From Dehalococcoidia bacterium (GTDB lineage: Bacteria > Chloroflexota > Dehalococcoidia > SZUA-161), in contig JACUUS010000123.1 in assembly GCA_014859215.1 (NCBI GenBank), forward strand, positions 1-6,757: a DNA stretch of 6,757 nucleotides. The letters run 5' to 3'. Shown here one piece after another: positions 4,829 to 6,757 of this stretch. The position numbers were made by a program, and so were the translations under genes. Numbering within the stretch: position 1 is the stretch's first letter; every line of letters begins with the position of its first letter. The notes beneath the pieces are model-generated. The model had not been told where the DNA came from. It saw only the letters and a program-made list of their open reading frames with translations, and searched no databases.

Positions 4829-6757
4829 TCAGGACGGCCTGGCCAGCAAGTATCCGATACCGGGCTTGGTTAGAACAATCTTCGGATTACCCGGATCAGA
4901 TTCGACTTTTGCCCTCAGGTGCCTGATATGGACTCTAAGAGTCTCGAGAGACCCCGGATAGTCCTCGTCCCAGACTGCTTCTGCCAGCCGTGAATAAGTG
5001 ACCACGTGCCCAGCATTCTTCATCAGGTTCTCGACTATTCGGCCTTCAATTGTAGTCAGGCTTACTTCGTTCCCGGCGATCGTAAGCTGGCACGTGGATG
5101 GATCAAAGCGAAGGGGGCCGGAGACGATGGGCGCCTCCTCGTCGGGAGGCGTCTGCTTGCGCAGCTGGGACCTCATGCGTGCTATAAGCTCTTTTGGACG
5201 GAACGGTTTGACCACGTAGTCGTCCGCGCCCCACTCGAGCCCTTTCACCATATCCGCTTCCTCGGAACTGACCGTGAGGATGATAATCGGGACGGCCGAG
5301 AACAATCTAATTTGCCTCAGTACTTCGAAGCCGCTCACATCCGGCAAGCCGAGATCGAGAAGGACAACGTCAGGATCCTCGACCTCTATCAGGTCAACCC
5401 CTTCTTCGCCTGATCTTGTCGAAATCACCTGGACCTCAGGCCATTCAATATCAAGAGCGAGAACCAGCGAGTCCACTATGGCCGCATCGTCCTCGATGAT
5501 GAGCGCTTTCCACGGTTTCACTTCCCTTTCTGACTCGGTCACCGATCGATTATCCGGGTTAAGCGGCAGCGAAAACCCGAACACCGAGCCTTTACCAAGA
5601 CGACTGCGAACCCATATCTGGCCGTCATGGAGCTCGACGAGGGTCTTGCAAAGTGAGAGCCCTATCCCGAGTCCGCCGAGATTGCCGGTGCCACCATCCA
5701 AACGTTGATATGGCTTGAAAAGTCTTTGCTGATCCTTGCTGGAAATCCCGGGGCCGGTGTCCGATATTTCCACAATTAATGAGCTATTCTTTGCCTTGGC
5801 CCGGACAGATATCTTTCCGCCGTCAGGTGTGAACTTGATCGCGTTACTGAGCAGATTGGCGACTATTTGCTGAAAGCGCGTTCGGTCCGCGCGCAGTACC
5901 GGGATGGAAGGAGGCAGGTCGAGGGTAAGGCTTTGGCCCTGTCTTAGGGCGAGCGGCGTCATGGAACGCACAACATCACGCAATACTTGAAGGCTGTCCA
6001 TTGTCTCCAGTTTCAACTGAAGAATGCCGACTTCGCTCTTTACCAGATCAAGCAATTCATTGATACGGGTATTTAGATTGGACGCAGCATAGTTGATATT
6101 CCTGGCCAGGCCAAGCGAGGGCTCGTCTTGCAGCCTCGCGAGCAGGAGATCGCTGGAAGCTAGGACGGACGTCAATGGTGTTTTTAGTTCGTGTGCAAGA
6201 GCCCTGGTGAACTCAACCCGTCGTTTCATCTCGACTTCGATTCGCTGGCGCAACTCTCTTTCCTGTTTGTAGAGAGATTGAAGTTGCTCTTGGGCCTCCT
6301 TTCTCTCAGTCACGTCGCGGAAATTCACAGTGATGCCGGCTATGACCGGGTCATTAAGCAGGTTAGTGTATACGGCGTCAAAAACACGCCACGAACCATC
6401 AGCATGGTGGCCCCGGAGTTCAACCTGCTCAATGGCACCGTGGGTGTGCAGCAGCCCCATAAAGATACCGGCTATTCTTTTTCGGTCGTCCGGGTGCACG
6501 TAGCCAAGGCTCCTGACCCCGATAATTTCGTCTTTGTTGAGTCCGAACACGTGTTCGATAGAAGGACTTGCATATCTAATCGTGCCGTCGGCAGTCACAA
6601 TCAATATGGCGTCAAATGCTTTCTCGGTAAGGGAGCGGAAGTACCGTTCACTCAGACGCAGAGCTTCCTCCACCTTTTCCTTTTCGCTTATCTCACGTTC
6701 AAGTATCTCGTAGCCCCGTCTTAGCTCTGCTGTACGTTCCTGTACAATGGCTTCGAG
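4829..6757 (-). CDS. PAS sensor histidine kinase fused to an OmpR/PhoB-type response regulator (5' truncated by window edge)
   Basis: One reading frame appears to hold a whole two-component system. Numbering from the GTG codon at 6673: PAS domain about 8-124; HisKA 150-216 with phospho-acceptor His161 in HELKTP; HATPase 262-371 with N-box NLLSNAIKF (Asn277), G1 DTGPGI (305-310) and G2 GGLGIGLSL (333-341); receiver 389-505 with acidic pocket Asp395/Asp396, phospho-acceptor Asp440, Thr467 and Lys489; winged helix 517-612 ending in KPGIGYLL, as in OmpR/PhoB regulators. All catalytic residues are present, so phosphate could pass from His161 to Asp440 and switch DNA binding within one protein or dimer. 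The GTG at 6673 is not the real start: the frame stays open for 28 more codons to 6757 and encodes ERTAELRRGYEILERE, a coiled-coil linker typical after another sensor or membrane domain. Promoter, true start and input domain are outside. No transmembrane segment is visible inside. Target genes are unknown. Confidence 0.93.
   Translation of the reverse strand, partial: LEAIVQERTAELRRGYEILEREISEKEKVEEALRLSERYFRSLTEKAFDAILIVTADGTIRYASPSIEHVFGLNKDEIIGVRSLGYVHPDDRKRIAGIFMGLLHTHGAIEQVELRGHHADGSWRVFDAVYTNLLNDPVIAGITVNFRDVTERKEAQEQLQSLYKQERELRQRIEVEMKRRVEFTRALAHELKTPLTSVLASSDLLLARLQDEPSLGLARNINYAASNLNTRINELLDLVKSEVGILQLKLETMDSLQVLRDVVRSMTPLALRQGQSLTLDLPPSIPVLRADRTRFQQIVANLLSNAIKFTPDGGKISVRAKAKNSSLIVEISDTGPGISSKDQQRLFKPYQRLDGGTGNLGGLGIGLSLCKTLVELHDGQIWVRSRLGKGSVFGFSLPLNPDNRSVTESEREVKPWKALIIEDDAAIVDSLVLALDIEWPEVQVISTRSGEEGVDLIEVEDPDVVLLDLGLPDVSGFEVLRQIRLFSAVPIIILTVSSEEADMVKGLEWGADDYVVKPFRPKELIARMRSQLRKQTPPDEEAPIVSGPLRFDPSTCQLTIAGNEVSLTTIEGRIVENLMKNAGHVVTYSRLAEAVWDEDYPGSLETLRVHIRHLRAKVESDPGNPKIVLTKPGIGYLLARPS
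5130..5153 (-). repeat. Hairpin-forming inverted repeat in the receiver-to-winged-helix linker
   Basis: On the coding (minus) strand GACGCCTCC, loop CGACGA, then GGAGGCGCC can pair as a nine-base stem with one G-U wobble and a six-base loop. It falls at codons about 507-515, the flexible linker between receiver and DNA-binding domain. The stem includes a GGAGG that looks like a ribosome-binding core, but no ATG, GTG or TTG follows at a useful distance in frame. It may be chance in a GC-rich linker. Confidence 0.3.

Noticed and set aside
5006..5708. Plus-strand open frames inside the kinase-regulator gene
   Set aside because: They overlap the intact receiver domain and show no domain of their own; they are shadows of the real gene.
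6340..6650. PAS domain of the fusion as a LOV blue-light sensor, tempting because a photolyase is next door
   Set aside because: The flavin-binding NCRFLQ-type motif with its reactive Cys is absent, so no light-sensing claim can be made.
1..6757. Mobile element, CRISPR, toxin-antitoxin or phage defence system
   Set aside because: I found no transposase, integrase, regularly spaced repeats, tRNA-linked attachment site or defence-type gene pair; all coding space is explained by six ordinary genes.

Overview
The window is ordinary bacterial chromosome: six protein genes packed tightly, Shine-Dalgarno sequences ahead of starts (two GTG, two ATG; two starts lie outside the window), and GC slightly above 50% by eye. 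I see no tRNA, rRNA, insertion sequence, CRISPR array or phage gene. The gene mix (single-PDZ HtrA-type protease, stand-alone LigD polymerase domain, class II photolyase, histidine kinase fused to an OmpR-type regulator) would fit an environmental Chloroflexota (Dehalococcoidia-like) genome. That assignment is a low-confidence inference from gene content; nothing in the window fixes the taxon.

Layout. (1) 2-724, + strand: 3' part of an HtrA/Deg serine protease with the catalytic Asp and Ser and one PDZ domain; its 5' part is off the left edge. (2) 861-1535, +: a small class I SAM-dependent methyltransferase behind a plausible promoter. (3) 1626-2573, +: a stand-alone LigD-type primase/polymerase domain. 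(4) 2549-3229, -: an HhH-GPD (endonuclease III-like) DNA glycosylase homologue whose 3' end overlaps the polymerase gene by 25 bp. (5) 3230-3407: a divergent regulatory gap with a good sigma70-type promoter for the next gene, a 23-bp near-perfect palindrome just upstream of its -35, and a TGTAC inverted pair. (6) 3408-4817, +: a class II CPD photolyase. (7) 4829-6757, -: a PAS histidine kinase continuing into a receiver and an OmpR/PhoB-type DNA-binding domain in one reading frame; it converges on the photolyase with an 11-bp gap and runs off the right edge.

Genes 3, 4 and 6 are all DNA-repair genes (end joining or gap filling, base excision, direct reversal of UV dimers) and form a small repair island of about 3.2 kb. 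The two outer ones are not co-transcribed with the glycosylase gene, which lies in opposite orientation, but the shared gap at 3230-3407 could co-regulate the glycosylase and photolyase. The kinase-regulator fusion is the most unusual protein: sensing, phosphotransfer and promoter binding appear to sit in one polypeptide. Its target is unknown; the photolyase or its own promoter are guesses only. No complete undescribed system is demonstrated here. The best leads are the fusion protein and the palindromic promoter region.
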